From assembly GCA_038503035.1 (NCBI GenBank), contig JAVSML010000938.1, positions 300,127 through 364,126 of the forward strand: a stretch of 64,000 nt of DNA, written 5' to 3'. The number at the start of each line of letters is the position of its first letter. Position 1 is the first letter of the stretch. The notes beneath the pieces were generated by a model, which did no database searches, was not told the origin of the DNA, and worked only from the letters and a program-made list of their open reading frames with translations. The translations under genes and the position numbers were made by a program. The DNA comes from Crocodylus rhombifer. Taxonomy: Eukaryota > Chordata > Crocodylia > Crocodylidae. Below are positions 34,300 to 45,059 of this stretch, one piece after another.

Positions 34300-34640
34300 G
34301 CATCGTGCAAGTACAGAAGGGAACTTTAAGTTAGATATTGGGGAAAACTTTCTCACCAGGAGGGACGTAAAGCACTGGAACAGGCTATCCAGAGAGGTGG
34401 TGCACTCTCCATCCTTGGAGGTTTTGAAGACCTGGCTAATTAGGAAAAATTTTCTCACCAAGGGGATGTAAAGCACGGAAGAGGCTATCCAGGGAGGTGA
34501 TGAACTCTCCATCCTTGGAGGTTTTGAAGACCCGGGTAGACAAAGCCTCGGCTGGGACGATGTAGCTGGGGCTGGTCCTGCTTGGAGCAGGGGGTTGCAC
34601 TAGATGTGACCTCCTGAGGTCCCTTCCCACCCAAATTTTC
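34300..34640 (+). mobile_element. CR1 LINE 3' end with internal 100-bp duplication
   Basis: Plus-strand CR1 3' region: AACTTTCTCACCAGGAGGGA, AAGCACTGGAACAGGCTATC, CTCTCCATCCTTGGAGGTTT, TGAAGACC. After eight bases the same segment repeats (34441-34532: ATTTTCTCACCAAGGGGATG ... CTCCATCCTTGGAGG), offset by almost exactly 100 bp. Normal CR1 sequence then resumes (TAGACAAAGCCTCGGCTGGG, GATGTGACCTCCTGAGGTCC). The duplicated segment occurs once in CR1, so this is a local tandem duplication. Confidence 0.88.
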
Positions 34641-36213
34641 GGAAGGGGGTGGCATGTGCATGGGACGGGGGGAGGAATAGGGGGCCTGGGCATCATCTGT
34701 AGGGAAGAAGGAGGCTGGAGAGCTGGGCAGGATGTGGAGAGGGGAAGTATGTGTAGTGAACTATGGGGCTCTTAGACCTTGGTGGTGTCTTGGTGGAAAT
34801 ACTCCGGTGACTTGGCTTCAGTCGATGGGTTGAGTGGTATAGGGAACCCACAGGGTATGGCTCCAAAGGCCTCTACCCCCTTGAGTCTCAAGCCACAATG
34901 GGTCTTCATAGCCCCTCCACCCTCTTCTGGCATGTCACTGCGAAACGTCAGCCGTAATTAGTGCCTTGCTGTGGTTTCTCGTCTCCAAAGGGATGGAGCT
35001 CCCCCTGGGCCGCCCATAAGATTTTCTTGGCACCAAGCGCAGCATGGTTTGGTAAGGCTATTCCCCGGGTGTTGATGCAAGCAGCTGGCTCCTGTCTGTC
35101 AGGGGGAGGCTCAGCATAACATGGTAAAAATCGATTCCTTCTAAATTTCTTCTCCCTCCCATCCCGAGCGCAGATTAGAGGCATGCCTCCCCTGCTCTCT
35201 TCCAGAGCTGATTTCCTGACTCTGATTAGGGATGGTTCACATACATTTCCTATAGTCGTTTTTCCCCTTTTATTGCTATCATTTAAAGAGAATTCCTTGT
35301 ATCCTTCCTGTCCAAGACATCTGTATTTGCAGCTCTCCTTGCCAGCTTCAGGCCTGAACACGTATGCTGAAGTCAGTGCAGCGCTGATGATTGACACCAG
35401 CTGAGGCGCTGACCCACTGCTCCTTCCAGTCGGTCGCTCATCTCCTATTGTAAAACTTCACACCCTCGAGCGGCAAGATCTTGGACGGGACCCCGCGTGT
35501 GTGTTAACATATTGCCGTGGAAAATGCACTATTAAAGCATTCATTTAAAGAAACACAGCCCCTTTTCAGCCTAGGTGCTAGATGGTCACTTCTACCACGG
35601 TCCGTAAGGGGTGGCATATAGCTGCGCTGTGCAGAATAAGGAAGGGACTGTCATACTGGGAGCAGCCTTTCCTTCCCTGCTTCCCGTCTGTCCAAGAAGA
35701 AAGACGTAGGCTGCTGGGACCATCATCTTTCCCCCTCCGTACCAGCTTTGCTGCTCTGGCTAATTCTTTGCAGTAGGACCGGGAGTCAAACTCTGCAGTC
35801 AGTGGTGCTTGTACTTCATGTGTGGGGAGGAGGGGAATGATAGGACTTTCCCTTTTTGCACAGACCAGGGATTCATAGGCCCCGCTCAGTGAAGTTTGGA
35901 GTGCATCATGCCCCCTTAGTCCCTTGTGTTAGGATGTAGGTAAGTGAAAACCCCACTTCAAATGCTGAGCAGCCAGACTTGCTGTTCAGTGGGCTGGGGT
36001 GCTCGATGGCTATATCCACTCCATCTTTGAGAAAAACATCTTCATCTCTTTAAAAATTCATCATGAAGCACCACAGATGCAAAGGAGAAGGACCACAACC
36101 TATTTCTGCCTTCCGTGCCCCTCTGCGAGGCTCCCGAAAAGGCCTACGATTCACCAAGTTTTGCCGGGGTGCCTTCTTCTTTCAGTTAAGACCTGAAATG
36201 GAAAAACTCTTCT
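34641..36213. other. Unique sequence, nothing recognised
   Basis: No gene or repeat is recognised. Frames to 149 codons (34948-35397, minus) have no domain. Confidence 0.4.
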
Positions 36214-36277
36214 CCTATTAACTAACTATTAACTTTCCTATTAACTAACTATGAACTCCTATTAACTTTTCCTATGA
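36214..36277. repeat. Imperfect CTATTAACT tandem repeat
   Basis: Three diverged units of a CTATTAACTAACTATTAACTT-like motif, with CCTATTAACTTTTCC at the end. Small local minisatellite. Confidence 0.85.
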
Positions 36278-36539
36278 AGTGCATGTCCCCATCCCCACAT
36301 TCAGAAGTTAGTCTCCCTGCTCACCAGGCCCTACGTATCATGAGCTTCGGCCTGGGCCTGCAACACTGAGGACGTGGCGGTAGTAATCCAGGGAGATGGG
36401 CTAACCTCGAGTCGGGGGGCCGTCTGGGGAGTCCATTGCTCCATCAGACCACAGTGGGTCTTTAGGTTTCCTTTAAGCAGATCCAGACCAAAAAAATCGA
36501 TCAGTGGAAGTGACCTAAAGAATAACAGCAGATAGCACA

Positions 36540-36635
36540 GAAAATGTGAGGGTTTGATTTTGGGAATCCTTGAGTGGTCGGGGAACACAGGGGAACTAGA
36601 CTCACTGGCCCTTCTAGTCCTATGGCCTTAATGAA
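36540..36635 (+). mobile_element. Possible CR1 3'-end fragment
   Basis: AACTAGACTCACTGGCCCTT then CTAGTCCTATGGCC resembles a degraded plus-strand CR1 terminus (GGACTAGATGACC..CCTTCTAGTCCTATGATT). Weak. Confidence 0.4.
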
Positions 36636-39600
36636 ACATGCCTGGCATGTAAGGATTGATGTATTCCCAGAGCCAGAGGGTGTTACAACCTTATCTTAAT
36701 TTGCCCAGTATAATTTAGCTGGCAACATTCTCGTTATCCATAGAAATATCCAATTCCCTGTTTGAATCCTACTAAGCTTTTGCCCTCAAAGGTAACAGAG
36801 GCTGATCAGTTCCACGCTGGTGATTTATGGCTTGCATGCACTGAATTAAAATTGTTTGTCTCGCTTGTACTTACAAACAGGAAGAGGAAAAGAGATCTCC
36901 GAAATAAATAAATCAATAAACTAAAAAAAAGAAGGTGCAAAATGAACAGATGGACTTTGGCTTTGATGAGAAATTAGAACCCACTCCCAGGTTTAGTTTT
37001 TCAAGATCAGGAGCAGCTTCAGTTATATCCACTTCTATAGAGTCTCTTCACCCAGAGATGCAAAGACAAGAGAGAATGGGAGGCAGTGATATCATGTTTT
37101 TTATTTGCACAAACCTGTCCGTAGCAAAAAAGCTTCTCACAAATGCATGTGTGCACGTGTGCACGCACCTCCCCTCACCCCTGAGTTTTGGGATGTATGG
37201 AAAGGCCCTTTACCAAAAGCCATAAAGAACTGAGTAAATACAAAAGCCTGATCCAGAGCCCTGTGAGGTCAATAGTCATCCTCACCTTATTGACATCCAG
37301 AGGCTGTCTTAAATATGTCCCTGTGTAAATGAAATAGTTTTCTGCAGCAATAACTCTAAAAACCAAACAGGCCCAGTCCTTGTCTCGTATATCAACTGGC
37401 TGAATGCCATTGAATACTGTGGAGCTTTACAGTGGGAAATCAAAGCCTATCATAGGCAACCATATGGCTAAGACAGATACAGTGACCAAGCCATGAAGGT
37501 ATCCTGCCTGAAGCAGGAGTTTGAATCTTTCTCTGGACTTATGACAAAGGCCATCTCCAGTTGACCGACGTGTAAATGGGGAACCAAAAGTAGATGGTTT
37601 TGATGTTGGCCACATCATTTTCTTGTGTGCTTTGGCTAAGAAACCGGCATGCCGTAGCCACTGTAGCCCAATGGGCCACTGGGCTTGGATGGGCCTTGCA
37701 ATACAGCTGGGATACAACTGCCTATTCAATCCGGTGTGCTATTTCCAAACAGAGCAAGCAGAAAATGTATCATTTGATATTAAATACTACAGGGCTTTCC
37801 CACAGAAGGGGTTGTCTGAGACTGGGCTGGGGTGAAATTAGGATGTGGTGTTATGTTTGTTGTAGCAAAGCAACAGTAGCTAATGTGCGAGGCCTTTCCA
37901 ATCCTGGTTTTTATTACTTGAGGTCCCTTTGAATTAGTGTTTTAACAAGCATTACTGACTCAGCCAGTAAACATGGTAACTGTTGCTAGCAGCATGCAAT
38001 AATTAAGCAAATTAATCTCAACACAGACACATGTGGTTGAGCTCCTGGGCCTGTTAGGCTGACTACCACTGTGAAAGCAGAAGGGGGGTTTGGGATTTTT
38101 TTCTTTCCTGAAATTAAGTGATGCTGTTTTTTCCAACCTTAGTGCACTCAGCATTGCTGAGACTACTCTTCTGAGCCATTTCCATAGACACATAGTCCAC
38201 ATTGAAACCTGGCCTTCCAGAAGTGGGCTGAGATGCATCAGGCTGTGATCTTCTGTTTCATGGCAGGGGCGATATCAAGTCCCTGCCTATAATTGCCGGC
38301 AGCAAATCTGCTGTTGGTTGAATACCAGGCTATCATTTTGCCCCCAGGAAATACCCTAACACACCTTGAATACACCCATGGGCTAGTCAGAGTCTCAGCT
38401 TAGAAGGCATTGGGACAATATCTAGGACCACCAATTTAAGTTTATGATATAAGGTTATATCATAACCCATTCCAGACTGTTAAGTACCCAGTCCTCCTTC
38501 TATGCCCAGAGCTACATCCCTATCCTTGTTTAGACAGCAAGACCCCCTTTTTCAGTATCTCACCATTTTTTTCAGCATCAAACCTGGTTTGTGCAGGTAC
38601 AAATGGTTGAATTTACCTCAACAGCGTATTGTTCTGATTCTTATTAACCTTTGTTTTATGCAAGCAACCTGAGCACAGATGCACCAAAATATGGGTGCTG
38701 CCCAGGGTCTAAATGCCCAGCAATTTTAAATGCGTCGTATTTTGGGGGCTCCGTTGAAACACTTTAAAGGAACCCGATGTTCAAAGTTTGGAGGTTCATC
38801 TCTATCTAAAATCATGTCTCGTAAATGAAGGCACCCCAAATCACTCTCTACTTGGGACAATTTAGAGTCTACTAACAGGTCAAGTAGAGGATCGTACCTA
38901 TCCCTTCTGATTTACAAATGCACCGGAAGACTGTGGCTATTGATGCATCATCATTACCACCATCGTCTTCCTTGCCATCGTCGCCCAGGTTGAGGATAGC
39001 AAACGACTGGCCAAACTAAAACTAATGTAGTGGATCACATTATTCGCCTGGTTCATAATGTCATGTGGCCTCCAGCTTTCCACATAGGAGGCACTGGCAT
39101 ATGGTAATGCGAATCCTTTGGGAATGGCTCAGACGTTCGTTCCTCATTATGGAAAGGAATTATTCTGTGATGAAGGCTACAAGGAGATCTATTAAGATCA
39201 TAAATGTAGCCTAGAATATCTTTGATTCCCCCCTCCTTAATCTAGCTAAGGAGAAGAGCTGCTCAAATTAGGGGGAGAGAGAGATTTCTTGTATACAACT
39301 TAAAAATAAAATCCCCTCCTTTTTCTTTTGAAATGTTGACATTTCAGGAAATAGTAAAGCCAAGTTAGGTTTAAAAAATGCCACGCTGTTTAGCCATTAC
39401 CCCAAAATGGGAAAATAATCTACGTGAAATTGATTAACACTTTTTTTCTGACTTTTTTTCTTCGAAATCTCCGTATTATAAATTTTAACATTTTTTCAGA
39501 CCAGACCAACTGCATTAAACAGTTCTGTGTTTCTGCATGGCTGAATGTTTCTGGGTTCATTATTAATTCTTGCTTTCTATGGCACCTTTATTCTTCAAAT

Positions 39601-40224
39601 TTGGAACTACGTTATATTAGATGCCAGCCATCCCAGCAGGACCCAAAGATCAACAGCGGTCCAAGCAGCAAGATTATAAAACATGTAGTCAGAGAGATGG
39701 TTTCTTCCAGTGAGTCCAGTGGCCACCTATTCCTCAAACACCGTAGACAACAGCTCTCTTTTTTAAAGCCGTTTCTAGTTCAATCGTGTCTCCTATATTT
39801 GTACAGATACACTAAAAAGCTCTGAAAAAAGCCAGCCTGCAACTCCTTCCCCTGAAACCTCTAATATCCCCCCTGACCCCTGGATGAACAGGGTTTTATT
39901 GCACTTCTACACAGTGTCTTTCTTTTCCTAATTAATGAGCTCATCCATTCTGGGCTCCACTTTGACGTTCAGCAGAGCTCTTCCAAGCCGTCCCAAAGAA
40001 ATGAAAGGTGCTGAAAATCCAAACAGCTCCGTAGACTCAATATAGACTATAAATGAAGTGCATTATAATTGCTAATATAATGCGTAAGTAAAAGCCAGCA
40101 AATTTACTAGGCACATCTTGGCACTTCTTGCTGGAAAGTTTCCTGATTATTCTAGGCCATGGGTCCTCATGAAAACACAAATAATTTGAAGGCATGTTGC
40201 AATACTACAGAGACTTCCAGCTGG
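36636..40224. other. Long unique stretch
   Basis: No gene is recognised. AAGCCTGATCCAGAGCCCTG at about 37225-37265 resembles a common reptile interspersed repeat (GATCCAGAGCCCA-type) but is short. The block 39890-40150 (CTAATTAATGAGCTCATCC; GCATTATAATTGCTAATATA) is repeat-free and AT-rich. The 133-codon frame at 39424-39825 is AT-driven with no domain. Confidence 0.4.
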
Positions 40225-40345
40225 GGGTCCCAAAGTGCCTCATAAACTTTAATATATTTGAATTCGCTATAACCTCAGGAATCTGACAAAGCAGGCATCT
40301 CTGTTTTGAATGCAGGGAAACTGAGTCATGGGGCGGTGAACTTTC
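40225..40345 (-). mobile_element. Possible MIR SINE fragment
   Basis: TCTCTGTTTTGAATGCAGGG then AAACTGAGTCATGGGGCGGT and TTCCTAGCTGTGCCCTGCTC fit the reverse complement of the MIR body loosely. Diverged. Confidence 0.5.
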
Positions 40346-41283
40346 GTATACATATTTCCTAGCTGTGCCCTGCTCCTATGCCTGGAACAAGGAATCCCTT
40401 TATAATAACACGGTCAGTGAGACTGAGTATACGTTGTCCTCGCCATGTTTTTTAAACCCTAAAATGCTAAAGCAAGGGAATTCAGTGCTTTCCAGGGGTA
40501 AATCTGTCCCATTTGTTTTATAGCCATTATCTATGTATCTGTTGCTACATCTGCCTTGCTTCTACCTAATTACTGTCTCCCACCAATGATGGACTATCAG
40601 GCTTTTGTGCTGGGCGTTTTAATACTCTTTTGTGGCCTGGCCCTATGGCAGTGACCTCTTCCCTTAGCCGCTGGTAATTATACCCCGCGCTGGTATACCG
40701 CTGCTCTTGTCCTGTTGTGCCCATTTATGTCTTCCCCCATGAAGCGTCCCAAATGCTTGTCTCGCCGCTCTCCTTGGCACACTCAAACAGCAGCACCCCC
40801 CCTTTCGAGCAACGACACCGCTTCGAAGGGTTGTGACCTCGACTCCACCGGCCAGCTCCCGGGCCCGCAGGTTCTGGACTAATGACTTCTCAGAAGAAAG
40901 CCAAATCTTGGCTCTTGTACTCCCGTTTTCCTGCGGTCTCGGCTCGAGCAGAACGTGCGGGGAAGTCGAGCTCGTCGCCCGCTGTCCTCCATGCTCAGGT
41001 GTTGACTGCAGTGGGAGGGTGCCCAAGTAAGAAATGAGTCCGGGCAGGAGGATTTGGCCCCTTGGGGAGTTTTGCTTCTGGAAAGACTGCGGGGTGGTGG
41101 TGGGGGGAAAAAGGAGGCTTTGCAGCTTCACCCACGGCACTTGTAACTATGTCAAGAAGGGAGTCTGCGGTTACACGCTCCTTGGCTCGGAGGGCTGCAG
41201 GGAAGCAGGTCGGCTTCCCAGCATCGCGACATGACTGCCCCGAAGGAGAGAGAAGAGCAAGTCACTCGCTAAAACTACACAAG
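40346..41283. other. Unique sequence, locally CpG-containing
   Basis: No gene is recognised. 40800-41000 is GC- and CpG-rich (for example CCACCGGCCAGCTCCCGGG, GAAGTCGAGCTCGTCGCCCG). Confidence 0.4.
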
Positions 41284-41475
41284 ACGCTACCGTGCAGTAG
41301 CAGCCAGCTAACGTGCCCTAGTTCATTGCTACCATGCGGTAGCAGGGCCAGGCACTAGCCATAATGCAACGCTACTACGCAGCAGTATCGAGCTCGTTGC
41401 TACTGCGCAGTAGCACTGGGGAAAACCCGTGCGGAGACGGTACTGCGTAACAACGCTGGCTCCTGCGCAGTCATT
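41284..41475. repeat. Cluster of 16-bp GCTAC...GTAGC palindromes
   Basis: GCTACCGTGCAGTAGC (41286-41301), GCTACCATGCGGTAGC (41328-41343), a diverged GCTACTACGCAGCAGTA (from 41371), a perfect GCTACTGCGCAGTAGC (41399-41414), and GGTACTGCGTAAC and CTCCTGCGCAGTC half-copies to 41471. The first four starts are 42, 43 and 28 bp apart. The motif also occurs in the foldback MITE at 52.9 kb, so this is probably a rearranged MITE of that type. Confidence 0.75.
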
Positions 41476-44400
41476 TAGTCCTTGCTTAGGTGCATTTATA
41501 CACTGAGGCAGAAAGCATCTCCAACCGTGCTCACGGACACCCAGAGCGCCCCATTACCAACCCATGTGCAAAACCCTCAAACTCTTTTTGCAGAGACGGG
41601 TCTTCTTCTGACGCCCAAAATCGCGTCTGTAGCATCCCAGGAGAAGAACGAGAAAATAAAAATGTTAATTTTTCCTCTGGGGCCAGCGAAGAATAAGAAA
41701 CGAAAGGCTGGATAGGCACGTGGATAAATGATTAACCAGGCGCTGTCCTTTATCTGTCTAAAAGTCCTCTGGAAAATAAAGGTTAAGAAAAGAATACAGA
41801 AGCAACTGGCTACAGACATCATTAATCTGTCTCTCTCTGTTGGCACCAGGCAGGTAGTCCACTCCCTCATGGCCATCAATATGCACTTTTGACACATTTG
41901 TTTGATCACTGAGGCAGTTTTTCATGTCCAGCAATGACTCAATGATGAATTTTGCACTGTTACCTTACTTTACCTCAGACTTTAATAGATCACAGGACAG
42001 CACCATTTACCAACTCAGCAAAGGTGTTTGATGGGGCATGGCTTTCAATCCAATTTCTGTTTTCAAGATGAAAAGATGTATATTTTTAAAAAAACCAGAT
42101 CAACCAAAACCTTGAGCTGACGTGTGAGAGTCTGGGTTGATTGAGAGTTAAATAGTGAGGGAGAAGGGGAAAGAGAGGAGGCAATTTGAAGGCAAGAGTC
42201 TCCTTAATGAGGGAGACTTGACCAGCATAGTTGTACTGCTTCCAAGTATTTTCATTGTTTTTCTCCATTAAAAAAAGAAAAAAAAGGCCCGTGTTCCCAA
42301 TGTGCTGTTCATGCAAAGCCGAGAAAAACATTACTGGATGGGTTCTTGAGCCCGCCGACATCTCTCTCTCCCATTAAATGAGCAGTTTGCAATTGGTAGG
42401 ACCTGTACTTTGCACTTCTCTGGAAGCCGTCGTGCCAAGCTCGTAAAGGGTCTTATAAAGATTAATAAGCGGAGGCCCCGTCTCTACCCAGAGCACGTTA
42501 CCAGTAGGAAATACCAGCCTCCTGCACTTTGTACCACCATGCCAAAGCTGCCCCTTGCCAAGCCAACTCTACTGGGAACAGCATGTTTTTGCTGGGACGT
42601 GGTTCTGGCAGGGAGGCATTGCACCCCCGTCACGCTACCGATGGCAGTGCTGTAGATACAGCCTAATATTCTCCATGTCCCTGAGAGGGGGAAGACCTGG
42701 CACCGTCCACACTTTGCAGTTGGGTACAGCGAGGCATAGCAAACTCACCCTGCTCGACTCGGATCAGAGCCGTGAGTCTCGCCTCCTGCTCCGACCCGTC
42801 GGAGGCTCCTTCCCATTGCTACACAAGCAGCAGGACAGAGAATTGGGGACTGCAAGATCATAGCGTCGTGTTGAGCAGAAAAGGAGGTTCCCCGGACGTG
42901 GTCAATGGCAAGGACCACCAGCGGTGGCCTTAGGGTCGTTGGGGGCCTGAGCAAGAGAGCCATCGGGGGCCCCTTCAAGGTTTTATTTCGACGACCCGTA
43001 AGCACATCGGACATTTTCGACTTCAATTTCACATCGCCCTGTCCATGAAACTGCCATGAAAGTATCTCAGTGCCACATTGACCATGCAAATGTTCAGTGT
43101 CATTAATTGCTCTGTTTCTACCGCGTGGGGCAGGCGCCCGGTTTGCCCTCTCGGGGCCACACGCCGATCGCAGCTGCCTTCCACCTCCCGTGTACGATGC
43201 ATCTCGGACTAGGGCGGGAGGGGTTTGCAGAGCCTTTGCACGCCCAAAACAAAGCCCCGAGGCCCGCGACACGCATCGGGACGACATGCACAGCCGCCTG
43301 CTAAGGGATCCTGAGTTTTTTTCTTCCTATCCCCGTGGCTCGTCGCATCAGGTCCTCCAACAAGCCGGAGGCAGGAAAACAACACAAAATCCCCCATCCC
43401 CGTGTTTCTCCCCCTCCAGGCAGAAGGTTGAACCCATTTCTCAAGCTGTCGGCAAACAGCATGGGGGGAGGGGGCCAAAAGGGTTAAAGTGATCCATCAA
43501 GCCGGAGATCACAAGAGACCCCCTCCTTGTCCATCTGGAGGGCTTTCCAGATATTGGGCTGAATAATTAAGCAGCTACTTAACCCTCGGACAGCATGTCT
43601 CCCCGCTCTCTCCCCTTGCTCCGACAGTCTGTACTTAAGTCTCCATGGCAACAATTTGGGCGCCAGCCTGTTGACTGAAGAATATGGAAATCACAAGGAT
43701 TTAATTTTGCTGTGGCACAAAAACTTGTTTGATGTGAGGGTTGTGGCTTTTCTGCAGCTTTCAGCAAAGAATAATTTCTATATTCATATCTCCCATTCAT
43801 ATGTCAGTTATCAGCTCAAAAAAGAAAGAAAAAGGGGGTGGGGGGGGAGCCCTCCTTCTCAATAAGATCGCTTCTGGTTTCTGCACTGATTTAACCCTTC
43901 AGATGCCAGCCAACGAAGGGATTGACCTTGTGTTTATGCTGGCACCCGAAGCCACCGAGATGTCTGGACACCAAGTCCAGGAGATCGGCTCTGTTCGAAA
44001 GGCCATGAGGACTTGCTAAGGGAAGACTGGACTGGACTTCCGAGCGTCCAGAAAGGTCATAAAACCAACCTGAAGGAAAAGGCCAAGAGAGACCTAGGAC
44101 CACGTGGAGAAATGGAGGAGAAAGCCATTGTAAAGGCCACAGAGAAAATTGCAATGGACTCAGGGGACAGCCAGGCAGCATGGGGGAGGGAGCAGGGACA
44201 AGGGCTGCAGAAGAGCAAGGAGGGTTAATACCAGAGAGAGGGATGGGGAAGGATCAGGTATGTGCACTCAGGAGGATGCTCAGGAGGCATCTGCTGAGAT
44301 GGTTGCTGATCTAAACCCTAGCTTGAAGTCAAGCCCGGGGAGGACCTAGAAGATTTAGGAGCATAACTGTCACCAGGCAGGGTGAGATCCATCACGTCCA

Positions 44401-44689
44401 GAGTCCAAAAGAAGACCATACCAGGTGATGCAGAAAGGGCCAGAAGGAAACCTTGCAAAAGACGGTTATAGGACAAGCTGCCCACGTGCAAAACGTCTTT
44501 CCTGAGTCCTTGTCAGCTGGAGGTCAGCTTTTCTTACGGAAAAAAGACATGATCGTGCCTGGGCTGAGCAATGGGGTTAAGTGCTTCCATATGCCCACGC
44601 TGTCCCGTTTGCAGTCATCTTCCGCAACCCTGGCGTTTGGCTTGATACCTGGCAGACAGCTGTGGGGGTGGAGGCCACTGACTCTCAGA
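41476..44689. other. Unique sequence with a CpG-rich patch
   Basis: No gene is recognised. 42890-43320 is unusually CpG-rich (about 31 CpG in about 430 bp by hand count), for example ACACGCCGATCGCAGCTGCC and CGAGGCCCGCGACACGCATC. The frames here (180 and 131 codons on opposite strands) overlap each other and have no domain. An exon or promoter cannot be excluded. Confidence 0.4.
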
Positions 44690-44790
44690 GACAATCAGCA
44701 CTTAATCCTGAAGTGAGAAAGAGAAGCCAGGCCTTCTGATTCCCAGCCCTCCTCCTAACCACACGTTCTGCACGCCGCTCTGCAAAGCAA
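44690..44790 (-). mobile_element. Possible MIR fragment
   Basis: GAAGCCAGGCCTTCTGATTC then CCAGCCCTCCTCCTAACCAC resembles the reverse complement of the MIR head. Short and diverged. Confidence 0.45.
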
Positions 44791-44890
44791 TGGGTTTAAA
44801 ATGCAGCAAAGCAGATTTTGAGATTACATCTCAGAGAGAGAGGGGAAAAAAAAAAAAACCCCCAACAACTCCTGACTCCCAGAACAGTAG

Positions 44891-45059
44891 GACCAAGGAT
44901 CGAGCTGCCAAGGGAAGTTGTGGAAACTCCTTCGCTGGAGGTTTGCAAGAAGAGACTTGATAAGCATCTGTCTGGGAGAGTACAGAAATAGAAGAGTGTG
45001 CCTCATGCTAGGCTTTGGACTAGATAACCCCTGAGGTCATTCCCAACCCTATGATTCTG
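44891..45059 (+). mobile_element. CR1 LINE 3'-end fragment
   Basis: GAGCTGCCAAGGGAAGTTGT, GGAAACTCCTTCGCTGGAGG, TTGATAAGCATCTGTCTGGG, then GACTAGATAACCCCTGAGGT and CAACCCTATGATTCTGT form the end of the CR1 pol frame and its 3' terminus on the plus strand. A12 and C5 runs precede it at about 44849. Confidence 0.9.

Noticed and set aside
39424..39825. 133-codon Phe/Leu/Ile-rich frame
   Set aside because: The composition follows AT-rich DNA; no domain, splice context or start context supports it.
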